Positions 44,103 through 56,485 are shown, counted from the stretch's first letter. The stretch: DNA of 64,000 bases from Auanema rhodensis (GCA_964057225.1 OZ059896.1:18596501-18660500), one strand, 5' to 3'. Notes: generated by a model not told the origin, from the letters alone. Made by a program: numbers and translations.

Positions 44103-44405
44103 TTATTTTTTGTTTTAAAAAAATCATTACCTGATAGTTTACATGTTTTATTCTGTATTATCTCATACAATTGAAAAAAATACTAGCAGTAAAACAAATG
44201 CAGTGATAATATTCTCGAAAATGTTCCTATTCAGAGTGAGAAAGTATCAAAAATTTCCCGAAAGTTTTCTCATAAGGTACTAAAATAAAAATATTATTTC
44301 ATATTATTATTTTTTCAGACCTAGAATCGATAAAAAAATCAACTACATTTTAGTGAGTTACTGGGTTGGGTTATACAAATTGTCTAATTTGAATGCGATT
44401 TACAT

Positions 44406-44478
44406 GGCCTTGTGGCCTAATGGATAAGGCGTCGGACTTCGGATCCGAAGATTGTAGGTTCGAGTCCTGCCAGGGTCG
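44406..44478 (+). tRNA. tRNA-Arg(UCG)
   Basis: Consensus form. Confidence 0.94.
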
Positions 44479-44782
44479 TTATTTTTTGTTTCAAAAAAAT
44501 CATTACCTGATAGTTTACATGTTTTATTCTGTATTATCTCATACAATTGAAAAAAATACTAGCAGTAAAACAAATGCAGTGATAATATTCTCGAAAATGT
44601 TCCTATTCAGAGTGAGAAAGTATCAAAAATTTCCCGAAAGTTTTCTCATAAGGTACTAAAATAAAAATATTATTTCATATTATTATTTTTTCAGACCTAG
44701 AATCGATAAAAAATATCAACTACATTTTAGTGAGTTACTGGGTTGGGTTATACAAATTGTCTAATTAGAATGCGATTTACAT

Positions 44783-44855
44783 GGCCTTGTGGCCTAATGG
44801 ATAAGGCGTCGGACTTCGGATCCGATGATTGTAGGTTCGAGTCCTGCCAGGGTCG
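44783..44855 (+). tRNA. tRNA-Arg(UCG)
   Basis: U44 form, the only one right of the retrotransposon. Confidence 0.93.
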
Positions 44856-45159
44856 TTATTTTTTGTTTCAAAACAATCATTACCTGATAGTTTACATGTT
44901 TTATTCTGTATTATCTCATACAATTGAAAAAAATACTAGCAGTAAAACAAATGCAGTGATATTATTCTCAAGAATGTTCCTATTCAGAGTGAGAAAGTAT
45001 CGAAAATTTCCCGAAAGTTTTCTCATAAGGTACTAAAATAAAAATATTATTTCATATTATTATTTTTTCAGACCTAGAATCGATAAAAAATATCAACTAC
45101 ATTTTAGTGAGTTACTGGGTTGGGTTATACAAATTGTCTAATTTGAATGCGATTTAGAT

Positions 45160-45232
45160 GGCCTTGTGGCCTAATGGATAAGGCGTCGGACTTCGGATCC
45201 GAAGATTGTAGGTTCGAGTCCTGCCAGGGTCG
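45160..45232 (+). tRNA. tRNA-Arg(UCG)
   Basis: Consensus form. Confidence 0.94.
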
Positions 45233-45536
45233 TTATTTTTTGTTTCAAAAAAATCATTACCTGATAGTTTACATGTTTTATTCTATATTATCTCATACAA
45301 TTGAAAAAAATACTAGCAATAAAACAAATGCAGTGATAATATTCTCGAAAATGTTCCTATTCAGAGTGAGAAAATATCTACAATTTCCCGAAGGTTTTCT
45401 CATAAGGTACTAAAATAAAAGTATTATTTCATATTATTATTTTTTCAGACCTAAATCGATAAAAAAAAATCAACTACATTTTAGTGAGTTACTGGGTTGG
45501 GTTATACAAATTGTCTAATTAGAATGCGATTTAAAT

Positions 45537-45609
45537 GGCCTTGTGGCCTAATGGATAAGGCGTCGGACTTCGGATCCGAAGATTGTAGTTTTGAGTCCTG
45601 CCAGGGTCG
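45537..45609 (+). tRNA. tRNA-Arg(UCG), G53U and C56U
   Basis: The T arm reads GTAGT TTTGAGT. The G53-C61 pair and invariant C56 are lost and the B box is broken; probably a pseudogene. Confidence 0.75.
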
Positions 45610-45911
45610 TTATTTTTTGTTTCAAAAAAATCATTACCTGATAGTTTACATGTTTTATTCTGTATTATCTCATACAATTGAAAACAATACTAGCAGTAAA
45701 ACAAATGCAGTGATATTATTCTCGAGAATGTTCCTATTCAGAGTGAGAAAATATCAAAAATTTTCCGAAGGTTTTCTCATAAGGTACTAAAATAAAAGTA
45801 TTATTTCATATTATTTTTTTTCAGACCTAGAATCGATGAAAAAATCAACTACATTTTAGTGAGTTACTGGGTTCGGTTATACAAATTGTCTAATTTGAAT
45901 GCGATTTACAT

Positions 45912-45984
45912 GGCCTTGTGGCCTAATGGATAAGGCGTCGGACTTCGGATCCGAAGATTGTAGGTTGGAGTCCTGCCAGGGTCG
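45912..45984 (+). tRNA. tRNA-Arg(UCG), C56G
   Basis: The B box reads GGTTGGAGTCC. Loss of C56 removes the G19-C56 pair and the most important TFIIIC contact; probably inactive. Confidence 0.75.
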
Positions 45985-46289
45985 TTATTTTTTGTTTCAA
46001 AAAAATCATTACCTGATAGTTTACATGTTTTATTCTGTATTATCTCATACAATTGAAAAAAATACTATCAGTAAAACAAATGCAGTGATAATATTCTCGA
46101 AAATGTTCCTATTCAGAGTGAGAAAGTATCAAAATTTTCCCAAAGGTTTTCTCATAAGGTACTAAAATAAAAGTATTATTTCATATTATTATTTTTTCAG
46201 ACCTAGAATCGATAAAAAAAAATCAACTACATTTTAGTGAGTTACTGGGTTGGGTTATATGAATTGTCTAATTAGAATGCGATTTACAT

Positions 46290-46362
46290 GGCCTTGTGGC
46301 CTAATGGATAAGGCGTCGGACTTCGGATCCGAAGATTGTAGGTTCGAGTCCTGCCAGTGTCG
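46290..46362 (+). tRNA. tRNA-Arg(UCG), G69U
   Basis: The 3' acceptor strand reads CAGTGTC, giving a C4-U69 mismatch. The upstream TATA-like string is TATATGAA. Confidence 0.8.
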
Positions 46363-46667
46363 TTATTTTTTGTTTTAAAAAAATCATTACTCGATAGTTT
46401 ACATGTTTTATGCTGTATTATCTCATACAATTGAAAAAAATACTAGCAATAAAACAAATGCAGTGATAATATTCTCGAAAATGTTCCTATTCAGAGTGAG
46501 AAAATATCTACAATTTCCCGAAGGTTTTCTCATAAGGTACTAAAATAAAAGTATTATTTCATATTATTATTTTTTCAGACCTAGAATCGATAAAAAAAAA
46601 TCAACTACATTTTAGTGAGTTACTGGGTTCGGTTATACAAATTGTCTAATTTGAATGCGATTTACAT

Positions 46668-46740
46668 GGCCTTGTGGCCTAATGGATAAGGCGTCGGACT
46701 TCGGATCCGAAGATTGTAGGTTGGAGTCCTGCCAGGGTCG
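46668..46740 (+). tRNA. tRNA-Arg(UCG), C56G
   Basis: Same B-box change as at 45912. Confidence 0.75.
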
Positions 46741-47045
46741 TTATTTTTTGTTTCAAAAAAATCATTACCTGATAGTTTACATGTTTTATTCTGTATTATC
46801 TCATACAATTGAAAAAAATACTATCAGTAAAACAAATGCAGTGATAATATTCTCGAAAATGTTCCTATTCAGAGTGAGAAAGTATCAAAATTTTCCCAAA
46901 GGTTTTCTCATAAGGTACTAAAATAAAAGTATTATTTCATATTATTATTTTTTCAGACCTAGAATCGATAAAAAAAAATCAACTACATTTTAGTGAGTTA
47001 CTGGGTTGGGTTATATGAATTGTCTAATTAGAATGCGATTTACAT

Positions 47046-47118
47046 GGCCTTGTGGCCTAATGGATAAGGCGTCGGACTTCGGATCCGAAGATTGTAGGTT
47101 CGAGTCCTGCCAGTGTCG
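47046..47118 (+). tRNA. tRNA-Arg(UCG), G69U
   Basis: C4-U69 mismatch. Confidence 0.8.
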
Positions 47119-47423
47119 TTATTTTTTGTTTTAAAAAAATCATTACTCGATAGTTTACATGTTTTATGCTGTATTATCTCATACAATTGAAAAAAATACT
47201 AGCAATAAAACAAATGCAGTGATAATATTCTCGAAAATGTTCCTATTCAGAGTGAGAAAATATCTACAATTTCCCGAAGGTTTTCTCATAAGGTACTAAA
47301 ATAAAAGTATTATTTCATATTATTATTTTTTCAGACCTAGAATCGATAAAAAAAAATCAACTACATTTTAGTGAGTTACTGGGTTGGGTTATACAAATTG
47401 TCTAATTTGAATGCGATTTAAAT

Positions 47424-47496
47424 GGCCTTGTGGCCTAATGGATAAGGCGTCGGACTTCGGATCCGAAGATTGTAGTTTTGAGTCCTGCCAGGGTCG
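47424..47496 (+). tRNA. tRNA-Arg(UCG), G53U and C56U
   Basis: Same broken T arm as at 45537. Confidence 0.75.
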
Positions 47497-47801
47497 TTAT
47501 TTTTTGTTTCAAAAAAATCATTACCTGATAGTTTACATGTTTTATTCTGTATTATCTCATACAATTGAAAAAAATACTATCAGTAAAACAAATGCAGTGA
47601 TAATATTCTCGAAAATGTTCCTATTCAGAGTGAGAAAGTATCAAAATTTTCCCAAAGGTTTTCTCATAAGGTACTAAAATAAAAGTATTATTTCATATTA
47701 TTATTTTTTCAGACCTAGAATCGATAAAAAAAAATCAACTACATTTTAGTGAGTTACTGGGTTGGGTTATATGAATTGTCTAATTAGAATGCGATTTACA
47801 T

Positions 47802-47874
47802 GGCCTTGTGGCCTAATGGATAAGGCGTCGGACTTCGGATCCGAAGATTGTAGGTTCGAGTCCTGCCAGTGTCG
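47802..47874 (+). tRNA. tRNA-Arg(UCG), G69U
   Basis: C4-U69 mismatch. Confidence 0.8.
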
Positions 47875-48179
47875 TTATTTTTTGTTTTAAAAAAATCATT
47901 ACTCGATAGTTTACATGTTTTATGCTGTATTATCTCATACAATTGAAAAAAATACTAGCAATAAAACAAATGCAGTGATAATATTCTCGAAAATGTTCCT
48001 ATTCAGAGTGAGAAAATATCTACAATTTCCCGAAGGTTTTCTCATAAGGTACTAAAATAAAAGTATTATTTCATATTATTATTTTTTCAGACCTAGAATC
48101 GATAAAAAAAAATCAACTACATTTTAGTGAGTTACTGGGTTCGGTTATACAAATTGTCTAATTTGAATGCGATTTACAT

Positions 48180-48252
48180 GGCCTTGTGGCCTAATGGATA
48201 AGGCGTCGGACTTCGGATCCGAAGATTGTAGGTTGGAGTCCTGCCAGGGTCG
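48180..48252 (+). tRNA. tRNA-Arg(UCG), C56G
   Basis: Same B-box change as at 45912. Confidence 0.75.
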
Positions 48253-48557
48253 TTATTTTTTGTTTCAAAAAAATCATTACCTGATAGTTTACATGTTTTA
48301 TTCTGTATTATCTCATACAATTGAAAAAAATACTATCAGTAAAACAAATGCAGTGATAATATTCTCGAAAATGTTCCTATTCAGAGTGAGAAAGTATCAA
48401 AATTTTCCCAAAGGTTTTCTCATAAGGTACTAAAATAAAAGTATTATTTCATATTATTATTTTTTCAGACCTAGAATCGATAAAAAAAAATCAACTACAT
48501 TTTAGTGAGTTACTGGGTTGGGTTATATGAATTGTCTAATTAGAATGCGATTTACAT

Positions 48558-48630
48558 GGCCTTGTGGCCTAATGGATAAGGCGTCGGACTTCGGATCCGA
48601 AGATTGTAGGTTCGAGTCCTGCCAGTGTCG
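48558..48630 (+). tRNA. tRNA-Arg(UCG), G69U
   Basis: C4-U69 mismatch. Confidence 0.8.
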
Positions 48631-48935
48631 TTATTTTTTGTTTTAAAAAAATCATTACTCGATAGTTTACATGTTTTATGCTGTATTATCTCATACAATT
48701 GAAAAAAATACTAGCAATAAAACAAATGCAGTGATAATATTCTCGAAAATGTTCCTATTCAGAGTGAGAAAATATCTACAATTTCCCGAAGGTTTTCTCA
48801 TAAGGTACTAAAATAAAAGTATTATTTCATATTATTATTTTTTCAGACCTAGAATCGATAAAAAAAAATCAACTACATTTTAGTGAGTTACTGGGTTGGG
48901 TTATACAAATTGTCTAATTTGAATGCGATTTAAAT

Positions 48936-49008
48936 GGCCTTGTGGCCTAATGGATAAGGCGTCGGACTTCGGATCCGAAGATTGTAGGTTCGAGTCCTGC
49001 CAGGGTCG
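48936..49008 (+). tRNA. tRNA-Arg(UCG)
   Basis: Consensus form with GATTTAAAT upstream, the typical right-arm type. Confidence 0.94.
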
Positions 49009-49313
49009 TTATTTTTTGTTTCAAAACAATCATTACCTGATAGTTTACATGTTTTATTCTATATTATCTCATACAATTGAAAAAAATACTAGCAGTAAAA
49101 CAAATGCAGTGATAATATTCTCGAAAATGTTCCTATTCAGAGTGAGAAAGTATCAAAAATTTCCCAAAGGTTTTCTCATAAGGTACTAAAATAAAAGTAT
49201 TATTTCATATTATTATTTTTTCAGACCTAGAATCGATAAAAAAAAATCAACTACATTTTAGTGAGTTACTGGGTTGGGTTATACAAATTGTCTAATTAGA
49301 ATGCGATTTACAT

Positions 49314-49386
49314 GGCCTTGTGGCCTAATGGATAAGGCGTCGGACTTCGGATCCGAAGATTGTAGGTTCGAGTCCTGCCAGTGTCG
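49314..49386 (+). tRNA. tRNA-Arg(UCG), G69U
   Basis: C4-U69 mismatch, but with the usual TATACAAA upstream. Confidence 0.8.
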
Positions 49387-49691
49387 TTATTTTTTGTTTT
49401 AAAAAAATCATTACTCGATAGTTTACGTTTTTTATGCTGTATTATCTCATACAATTGAAAAAAATACTAGCAATAAAACAAATGCAGTGATAATATTCTC
49501 GAAAATGTTCCTATTCAGAGTGAGAAAATATCTACAATTTCCCGAAGGTTTTCTCATAAGGTACTAAAATAAAAGTATTATTTCATATTATTATTTTTTC
49601 AGACCTAGAATCGATAAAAAAAAATCAACTACATTTTAGTGAGTTACTGGGTTGGGTTATACAAATTGTCTAATTTGAATGCGATTTAAAT

Positions 49692-49764
49692 GGCCTTGTG
49701 GCCTAATGGATAAGGCGTCGGACTTCGGATCCGAAGATTGTAGGTTCGAGTCCTGCCAGGGTCG
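49692..49764 (+). tRNA. tRNA-Arg(UCG)
   Basis: Consensus form. Confidence 0.94.
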
Positions 49765-50069
49765 TTATTTTTTGTTTCAAAACAATCATTACCTGATAGT
49801 TTACATGTTTTATTCTATATTATCTCATACAATTGAAAAAAATACTAGCAGTAAAACAAATGCAGTGATAATATTCTCGAAAATGTTCCTATTCAGAGTG
49901 AGAAAGTATCAAAAATTTCCCAAAGGTTTTCTCATAAGGTACTAAAATAAAAGTATTATTTCATATTATCATTTTTTCAGACCTAGAATCGATAAAAAAA
50001 AATCAACTACATTTTAGTGAGTTACTGGGTTGGGTTATACAAATTGTCTAATTTGAATGCGATTTAAAT

Positions 50070-50142
50070 GGCCTTGTGGCCTAATGGATAAGGCGTCGGA
50101 CTTCGGATCCGAAGATTGTAGGTTCGAGTCCTGCCAGGGTCG
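50070..50142 (+). tRNA. tRNA-Arg(UCG)
   Basis: Consensus form. Confidence 0.94.
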
Positions 50143-50447
50143 TTATTTTTTGTTTCAAAACAATCATTACCTGATAGTTTACATGTTTTATTCTATATTA
50201 TCTCATACAATTGAAAAAAATACTAGCAGTAAAACAAATGCAGTGATAATATTCTCGAAAATGTTCCTATTCAGAGTGAGAAAGTATCAAAAATTTCCCA
50301 AAGGTTTTCTCATAAGGTACTAAAATAAAAGTATTATTTCATATTATTATTTTTTCAGACCTAGAATCGATAAAAAAAAATCAACTACATTTTAGTGAGT
50401 TACTGGGTTGGGTTATACAAATTGTCTAATTAGAATGCGATTTACAT

Positions 50448-50520
50448 GGCCTTGTGGCCTAATGGATAAGGCGTCGGACTTCGGATCCGAAGATTGTAGG
50501 TTCGAGTCCTGCCAGGGTCG
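50448..50520 (+). tRNA. tRNA-Arg(UCG)
   Basis: Consensus form. Confidence 0.94.
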
Positions 50521-50823
50521 TTATTTTTTGTTTTAAAAAAATCATTACGTGATAGTTTACGTTTTTTATGCTGTATTATCTCATACAATTGAAAAAAATA
50601 CTAGCAGTAAAACAAATGCAGTGATAATATTTTCGAAAATGTTCCTATTCAGAGTGAGAAAGTATCAAAAATTTCTCAAAGGTTTTCTCATAAGGTACTA
50701 AAATAAAAGTATTATTTCATATTATTTTTTTTCAGACCTAGAATCGATAAAAAAAATCAACTACATTTTAGTGAGTTACTAGGTTGGGTTATACAAATTG
50801 TCTAATTTGAATGCGATTTAAAT

Positions 50824-50896
50824 GGCCTTGTGGCCTAATGGATAAGGCGTCGGACTTCGGATCCGAAGATTGTAGGTTCGAGTCCTGCCAGGGTCG
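50824..50896 (+). tRNA. tRNA-Arg(UCG)
   Basis: Consensus form. Confidence 0.94.
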
Positions 50897-51201
50897 TTAT
50901 TTTTTGTTTCAAAACAATCATTACCTGATAGTTTACATGTTTTATTCTATATTATCTCATACAATTGAAAAAAATACTAGCAGTAAAACAAATGCAGTGA
51001 TAATATTCTCGAAAATGTTCCTATTCAGAGTGAGAAAGTATCAAAAATTTCCCAAAGGTTTTCTCATAAGGTACTAAAATAAAAGTATTATTTCATATTA
51101 TTATTTTTTCAGACCTAGAATCGATAAAAAAAAATCAACTACATTTTAGTGAGTTACTGGGTTGGGTTATACAAATTGTCTAATTAGAATGCGATTTACA
51201 T

Positions 51202-51274
51202 GGCCTTGTGGCCTAATGGATAAGGCGTCGGACTTCGGATCCGAAGATTGTAGGTTCGAGTCCTGCCAGGGTCG
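51202..51274 (+). tRNA. tRNA-Arg(UCG)
   Basis: Consensus form. Confidence 0.94.
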
Positions 51275-51578
51275 TTATTTTTTGTTTTAAAAAAATCATT
51301 ACGTGATAGTTTACGTTTTTTATGCTGTATTATCTCATACAATTGAAAAAAATACTAGCAGTAAAACAAATGCAGTGATAATATTCTCGAAAATGTTCCT
51401 ATTCAGAGTGAGAAAGTATCAAAAATTTCTCAAAGGTTTTCTCATAAGGTACTAAAATAAAAGTATTATTTCATATTATTTTTTTTTCAGACCTAGAATC
51501 GATAAAAAAAATCAACTACATTTTATTGAGTTACTGGGTTGGGTTATACAAATTGTCTAATTAGAATGCGATTTACAT

Positions 51579-51651
51579 GGCCTTGTGGCCTAATGGATAA
51601 GGCGTCGGACTTCGGATCCGAAGATTGTAGGTTCGAGTCCTGCCAGGGTCG
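51579..51651 (+). tRNA. tRNA-Arg(UCG)
   Basis: Consensus form. Confidence 0.94.
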
Positions 51652-51955
51652 TTATTTTTTGTTTTAAAAAAATCATTACTCGATAGTTTACATGTTTTAT
51701 GCTGTATTATCTCATACAATTGAAAAAAATACTAGCAATAAAACAAATGCAGTGATAATATTCTCGAAAATGTTCCTATTCAGAGTGAGAAAATATCTAC
51801 AATTTCCCGAAGGTTTTCTCATAAGGTACTAAAATAAAAGTATTATTTCATATTATTATTTTTTCAGACCTAAATCGATTAAAAAAAATCAACTACATTT
51901 TAGTGAGTTACTGGGTTGGGTTATACAAATTGTCTAATTAGAATGCGATTTAAAT

Positions 51956-52028
51956 GGCCTTGTGGCCTAATGGATAAGGCGTCGGACTTCGGATCCGAAG
52001 ATTGTAGGTTCGAGTCCTGCCAGGGTCG
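51956..52028 (+). tRNA. tRNA-Arg(UCG)
   Basis: Consensus form. Confidence 0.94.
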
Positions 52029-52332
52029 TTATTTTTTGTTTTAAAAAAATCATTACGTGATAGTTTACGTTTTTTATGCTGTATTATCTCATACAATTGA
52101 AAAAAATACTAGCAGTAAAACAAATGCAGTGATAATATTCTCGAAAATGTTCCTATTCAGAGTGAGAAAGTATCAAAAATTTCTCAAAGGTTTTCTCATA
52201 AGGTACTAAAATAAAAGTATTATTTCATATTATTTTTTTTTCAGACCTAGAATCGATAAAAAAAATCAACTACATTTTAGTGAGTTACTAGGTTGGGTTA
52301 TACAAATTGTCTAATTTGAATGCGATTTAAAT

Positions 52333-52405
52333 GGCCTTGTGGCCTAATGGATAAGGCGTCGGACTTCGGATCCGAAGATTGTAGGTTCGAGTCCTGCCAG
52401 GGTCG
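52333..52405 (+). tRNA. tRNA-Arg(UCG)
   Basis: Consensus form. Confidence 0.94.
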
Positions 52406-52710
52406 TTATTTTTTGTTTCAAAACAATCATTACCTGATAGTTTACATGTTTTATTCTATATTATCTCATACAATTGAAAAAAATACTAGCAGTAAAACAA
52501 ATGCAGTGATAATATTCTCGAAAATGTTCCTATTCAGAGTGAGAAAGTATCAAAAATTTCCCAAAGGTTTTCTCATAAGGTACTAAAATAAAAGTATTAT
52601 TTCATATTATTATTTTTTCAGACCTAGAATCGATAAAAAAAAATCAACTACATTTTAGTGAGTTACTGGGTTGGGTTATACAAATTGTCTAATTAGAATG
52701 CGATTTACAT

Positions 52711-52783
52711 GGCCTTGTGGCCTAATGGATAAGGCGTCGGACTTCGGATCCGAAGATTGTAGGTTCGAGTCCTGCCAGGGTCG
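52711..52783 (+). tRNA. tRNA-Arg(UCG)
   Basis: Consensus form. Confidence 0.94.
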
Positions 52784-53087
52784 TTATTTTTTGTTTTAAA
52801 AAAATCATTACGTGATAGTTTACGTTTTTTATGCTGTATTATCTCATACAATTGAAAAAAATACTAGCAGTAAAACAAATGCAGTGATAATATTCTCGAA
52901 AATGTTCCTATTCAGAGTGAGAAAGTATCAAAAATTTCTCAAAGGTTTTCTCATAAGGTACTAAAATAAAAGTATTATTTCATATTATTTTTTTTTCAGA
53001 CCTAGAATCGATAAAAAAAATCAACTACATTTTATTGAGTTACTGGGTTGGGTTATACAAATTGTCTAATTAGAATGCGATTTACAT

Positions 53088-53160
53088 GGCCTTGTGGCCT
53101 AATGGATAAGGCGTCGGACTTCGGATCCGAAGATTGTAGGTTCGAGTCCTGCCAGGGTCG
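53088..53160 (+). tRNA. tRNA-Arg(UCG)
   Basis: Consensus form. Confidence 0.94.
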
Positions 53161-53464
53161 TTATTTTTTGTTTTAAAAAAATCATTACTCGATAGTTTAC
53201 ATGTTTTATGCTGTATTATCTCATACAATTGAAAAAAATACTAGCAATAAAACAAATGCAGTGATAATATTCTCGAAAATGTTCCTATTCAGAGTGAGAA
53301 AATATCTACAATTTCCCGAAGGTTTTCTCATAAGGTACTAAAATAAAAGTATTATTTCATATTATTATTTTTTCAGACCTAAATCGATTAAAAAAAATCA
53401 ACTACATTTTAGTGAGTTACTGGGTTGGGTTATACAAATTGTCTAATTAGAATGCGATTTAAAT

Positions 53465-53537
53465 GGCCTTGTGGCCTAATGGATAAGGCGTCGGACTTCG
53501 GATCCGAAGATTGTAGTTTCGAGTCCTGCCAGGGTCG
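53465..53537 (+). tRNA. tRNA-Arg(UCG), G53U
   Basis: The T stem reads GTAGT, so the G53-C61 pair closing the T loop is lost and the B box starts GTTTCGA. Confidence 0.8.
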
Positions 53538-53842
53538 TTATTTTTTGTTTCAAAAAAATCATTACCTGATAGTTTACATGTTTTATTCTGTATTATCTCA
53601 TACAATTGAAAAAAATACTAGCAGTAAAACAAATGCAGTGATATTATTCTCGAGAATGTTCCTATTCAGAGTGAGAAAATATCTACAATTTCCCGAAGGT
53701 TTTCTCATAAGGTACTAAAATAAAAGTATTATTTCATATTATTATTTTTTCAGACCTAGAATCGATAAAAAAAAATCAACTACATTTTAGTGAGTTACTG
53801 GGTTGGGTTATACAAATTGTCTAATTAGAATGCGATTTACAT

Positions 53843-53915
53843 GGTCTTGTGGCCTAATGGATAAGGCGTCGGACTTCGGATCCGAAGATTGTAGGTTCGA
53901 GTCCTGCCAGGGTCG
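53843..53915 (+). tRNA. tRNA-Arg(UCG), C3U
   Basis: The acceptor reads GGTCTTG; U3-G70 can still wobble. Confidence 0.88.
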
Positions 53916-54220
53916 TTATTTTTTGTTTTAAAAAAATCATTACTCGATAGTTTACATGTTTTATGCTGTATTATCTCATACAATTGAAAAAAATACTAGC
54001 AATAAAACAAATGCAGTGATAATATTCTCGAAAATGTTCCTATTCAGAGTGAGAAAGTATCAAAATTTTCCCAAAGGTTTTCTCATAAGGTACTAAAATA
54101 AAAGTATTATTTCATATTATTATTTTTTCAGACCTAGAATCGATAAAAAAAAATCAACTACATTTTAGTGAGTTACTGGGTTGGGTTATACAAATTGTCT
54201 AATTAAAATGCGATTTACAT

Positions 54221-54293
54221 GGCCTTGTGGCCTAATGGATAAGGCGTCGGACTTCGGATCCGAAGATTGTAGGTTCGAGTCCTGCCAGGGTCG
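54221..54293 (+). tRNA. tRNA-Arg(UCG)
   Basis: Consensus form. Confidence 0.94.
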
Positions 54294-54598
54294 TTATTTT
54301 TTGTTTTAAAAAAATCATTACTCGATAGTTTACATGTTTTATGCTGTATTATCTCATACAATTGAAAAAAATACCAGCAATAGAACAAATGCAGTGATAA
54401 TATTCTCGAAAATGTTCATATTCAGAGTGAGAAAATATCTACAATTTCCCGAAGGTTTTCTCATAAGGTACTAAAATAAAAGTATTATTTCATATCATTA
54501 TTTTTTCAGACCTAGAATCGATAAAAAAAAATCAACTACATTTTAGTGAGTTACTGGGTTGGGTTATGCAAATTGTCTAATTTGAATGCGATTTAAAT

Positions 54599-54671
54599 GG
54601 CCTTGTGGCCTAATGGATAAGGCGTCGGACTCCGGATCCGAAGATTGTAGGTTCGAGTCCTGCCAGGGTCG
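54599..54671 (+). tRNA. tRNA-Arg(CCG)
   Basis: The anticodon loop reads CTCCGGA, so position 34 is C and the anticodon is CCG, pairing with CGG, also Arg. Everything else is consensus. The upstream TATA-like string is TATGCAAA. It is the only anticodon change among the 143 copies. Confidence 0.88.
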
Positions 54672-54975
54672 TTATTTTTTGTTTCAAAACAATCATTACC
54701 TGATAGTTTACATGTTTTATTCTATATTATCTCATACAATTGAAAAAAATACTAGCAGTAAAACAAATGCAGTGATAATATTCTCGAAAATGTTCCTATT
54801 CAGAGTGAGAAAGTATCAAAATTTTCCCAAAGGTTTTCTCATAAGGTACTAAAATAAAAGTATTATTTCATATTATTATTTTTTCAGACCTAGAATCGAT
54901 AAAAAAAATCAACTACATTTTATTGAGTTACTGGGTTGGGTTATACAAATTGTCTAATTAGAATGCGATTTACAT

Positions 54976-55048
54976 GGCCTTGTGGCCTAATGGATAAGGC
55001 GTCGGACTTCGGATCCGAAGATTGTAGGTTCGAGTCCTGCCAGGGTCG
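54976..55048 (+). tRNA. tRNA-Arg(UCG)
   Basis: Consensus form. Confidence 0.94.
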
Positions 55049-55352
55049 TTATTTTTTGTTTTAAAAAAATCATTACTCGATAGTTTACATGTTTTATGCT
55101 GTATTATCTCATACAATTGAAAAAAATACTAGCAATAAAACAAATGCAGTGATAATATTCTCGAAAATGTTCCTATTCAGAGTGAGAAAATATCTACAAT
55201 TTCCCGAAGGTTTTCTCATAAGGTACTAAAATAAAAGTATTATTTCATATTATTATTTTTTCAGACCTAAATCGATTAAAAAAAATCAACTACATTTTAG
55301 TGAGTTACTGGGTTGGGTTATACAAATTGTCTAATTAGAATGCGATTTAAAT

Positions 55353-55425
55353 GGCTTTGTGGCCTAATGGATAAGGCGTCGGACTTCGGATCCGAAGATT
55401 GTAGTTTCGAGTCCTGCCAGGGTCG
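55353..55425 (+). tRNA. tRNA-Arg(UCG), C4U and G53U
   Basis: U4-G69 can wobble, but the T-stem pair 53-61 is lost. Confidence 0.78.
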
Positions 55426-55729
55426 TTATTTTTTGTTTCAAAAAAATCATTACCTGATAGTTTACATGTTTTATTCTGTATTATCTCATACAATTGAAAA
55501 AAATACTAGCAGTAAAACAAATGCAGTGATATTATTCTCGAGAATGTTCCTATTCAGAGTGAGAAAATATCTACAATTTCCCGAAGGTTTTCTCATAAGG
55601 TACTAAAATAAAAGTATTATTTCATATTATTATTTTTTCAGACCTAAATCGATTAAAAAAAATCAACTACATTTTAGTGAGTTACTGGGTTGGGTTATAC
55701 AAATTGTCTAATTAGAATGCGATTTAAAT

Positions 55730-55802
55730 GGCCTTGTGGCCTAATGGATAAGGCGTCGGACTTCGGATCCGAAGATTGTAGTTTCGAGTCCTGCCAGGGT
55801 CG
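55730..55802 (+). tRNA. tRNA-Arg(UCG), G53U
   Basis: Same T-stem change as at 53465. Confidence 0.8.
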
Positions 55803-56107
55803 TTATTTTTTGTTTCAAAAAAATCATTACCTGATAGTTTACATGTTTTATTCTGTATTATCTCATACAATTGAAAAAAATACTAGCAGTAAAACAAATG
55901 CAGTGATATTATTCTCGAGAATGTTCCTATTCAGAGTGAGAAAATATCTACAATTTCCCGAAGGTTTTCTCATAAGGTACTAAAATAAAAGTATTATTTC
56001 ATATTATTATTTTTTCAGACCTAGAATCGATAAAAAAAAATCAACTACATTTTAGTGAGTTACTGGGTTGGGTTATACAAATTGTCTAATTAGAATGCGA
56101 TTTACAT

Positions 56108-56180
56108 GGCCTTGTGGCCTAATGGATAAGGCGTCGGACTTCGGATCCGAAGATTGTAGGTTCGAGTCCTGCCAGGGTCG
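56108..56180 (+). tRNA. tRNA-Arg(UCG)
   Basis: Consensus form. Confidence 0.94.
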
Positions 56181-56485
56181 TTATTTTTTGTTTCAAAACA
56201 ATCATTACCTGATAGTTTACATGTTTTATTCTATATTATCTCATACAATTGAAAAAAATACTAGCAGTAAAACAAATGCAGTGATAATATTCTCGAAAAT
56301 GTTCCTATTCAGAGTGAGAAAGTATCAAAAATTTCCCAAAGGTTTTCTCATAAGGTACTAAAATAAAAGTATTATTTCATATTATCATTTTTTCAGACCT
56401 AGAATCGATAAAAAAAAATCAACTACATTTTAGTGAGTTACTGGGTTGGGTTATACAAATTGTCTAATTTGAATGCGATTTAAAT

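Larger units (their letters stand above)
45912..49691 (+). repeat. Two-unit (756-bp) higher-order repeat, five copies
   Basis: G69U copies at 46290, 47046, 47802, 48558 and 49314 lie exactly 756 bp apart. They alternate with C56G copies (45912, 46668, 48180), a G53U/C56U copy (47424) and a consensus copy (48936). The G69U units of the first four dimers share GGGTTATATGAATTG upstream. Confidence 0.88.
50824..53464 (+). repeat. Four-unit (1509-bp) higher-order repeat
   Basis: Units at 50824, 51202 and 51579 recur at 52333, 52711 and 53088, including the unusual TTTTATTGAGTTACTGGG before 51579 and 53088. The fourth units (51956 and 53465) share the CCTAAATCGATT spacer but differ in the T arm. 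Confidence 0.8.
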
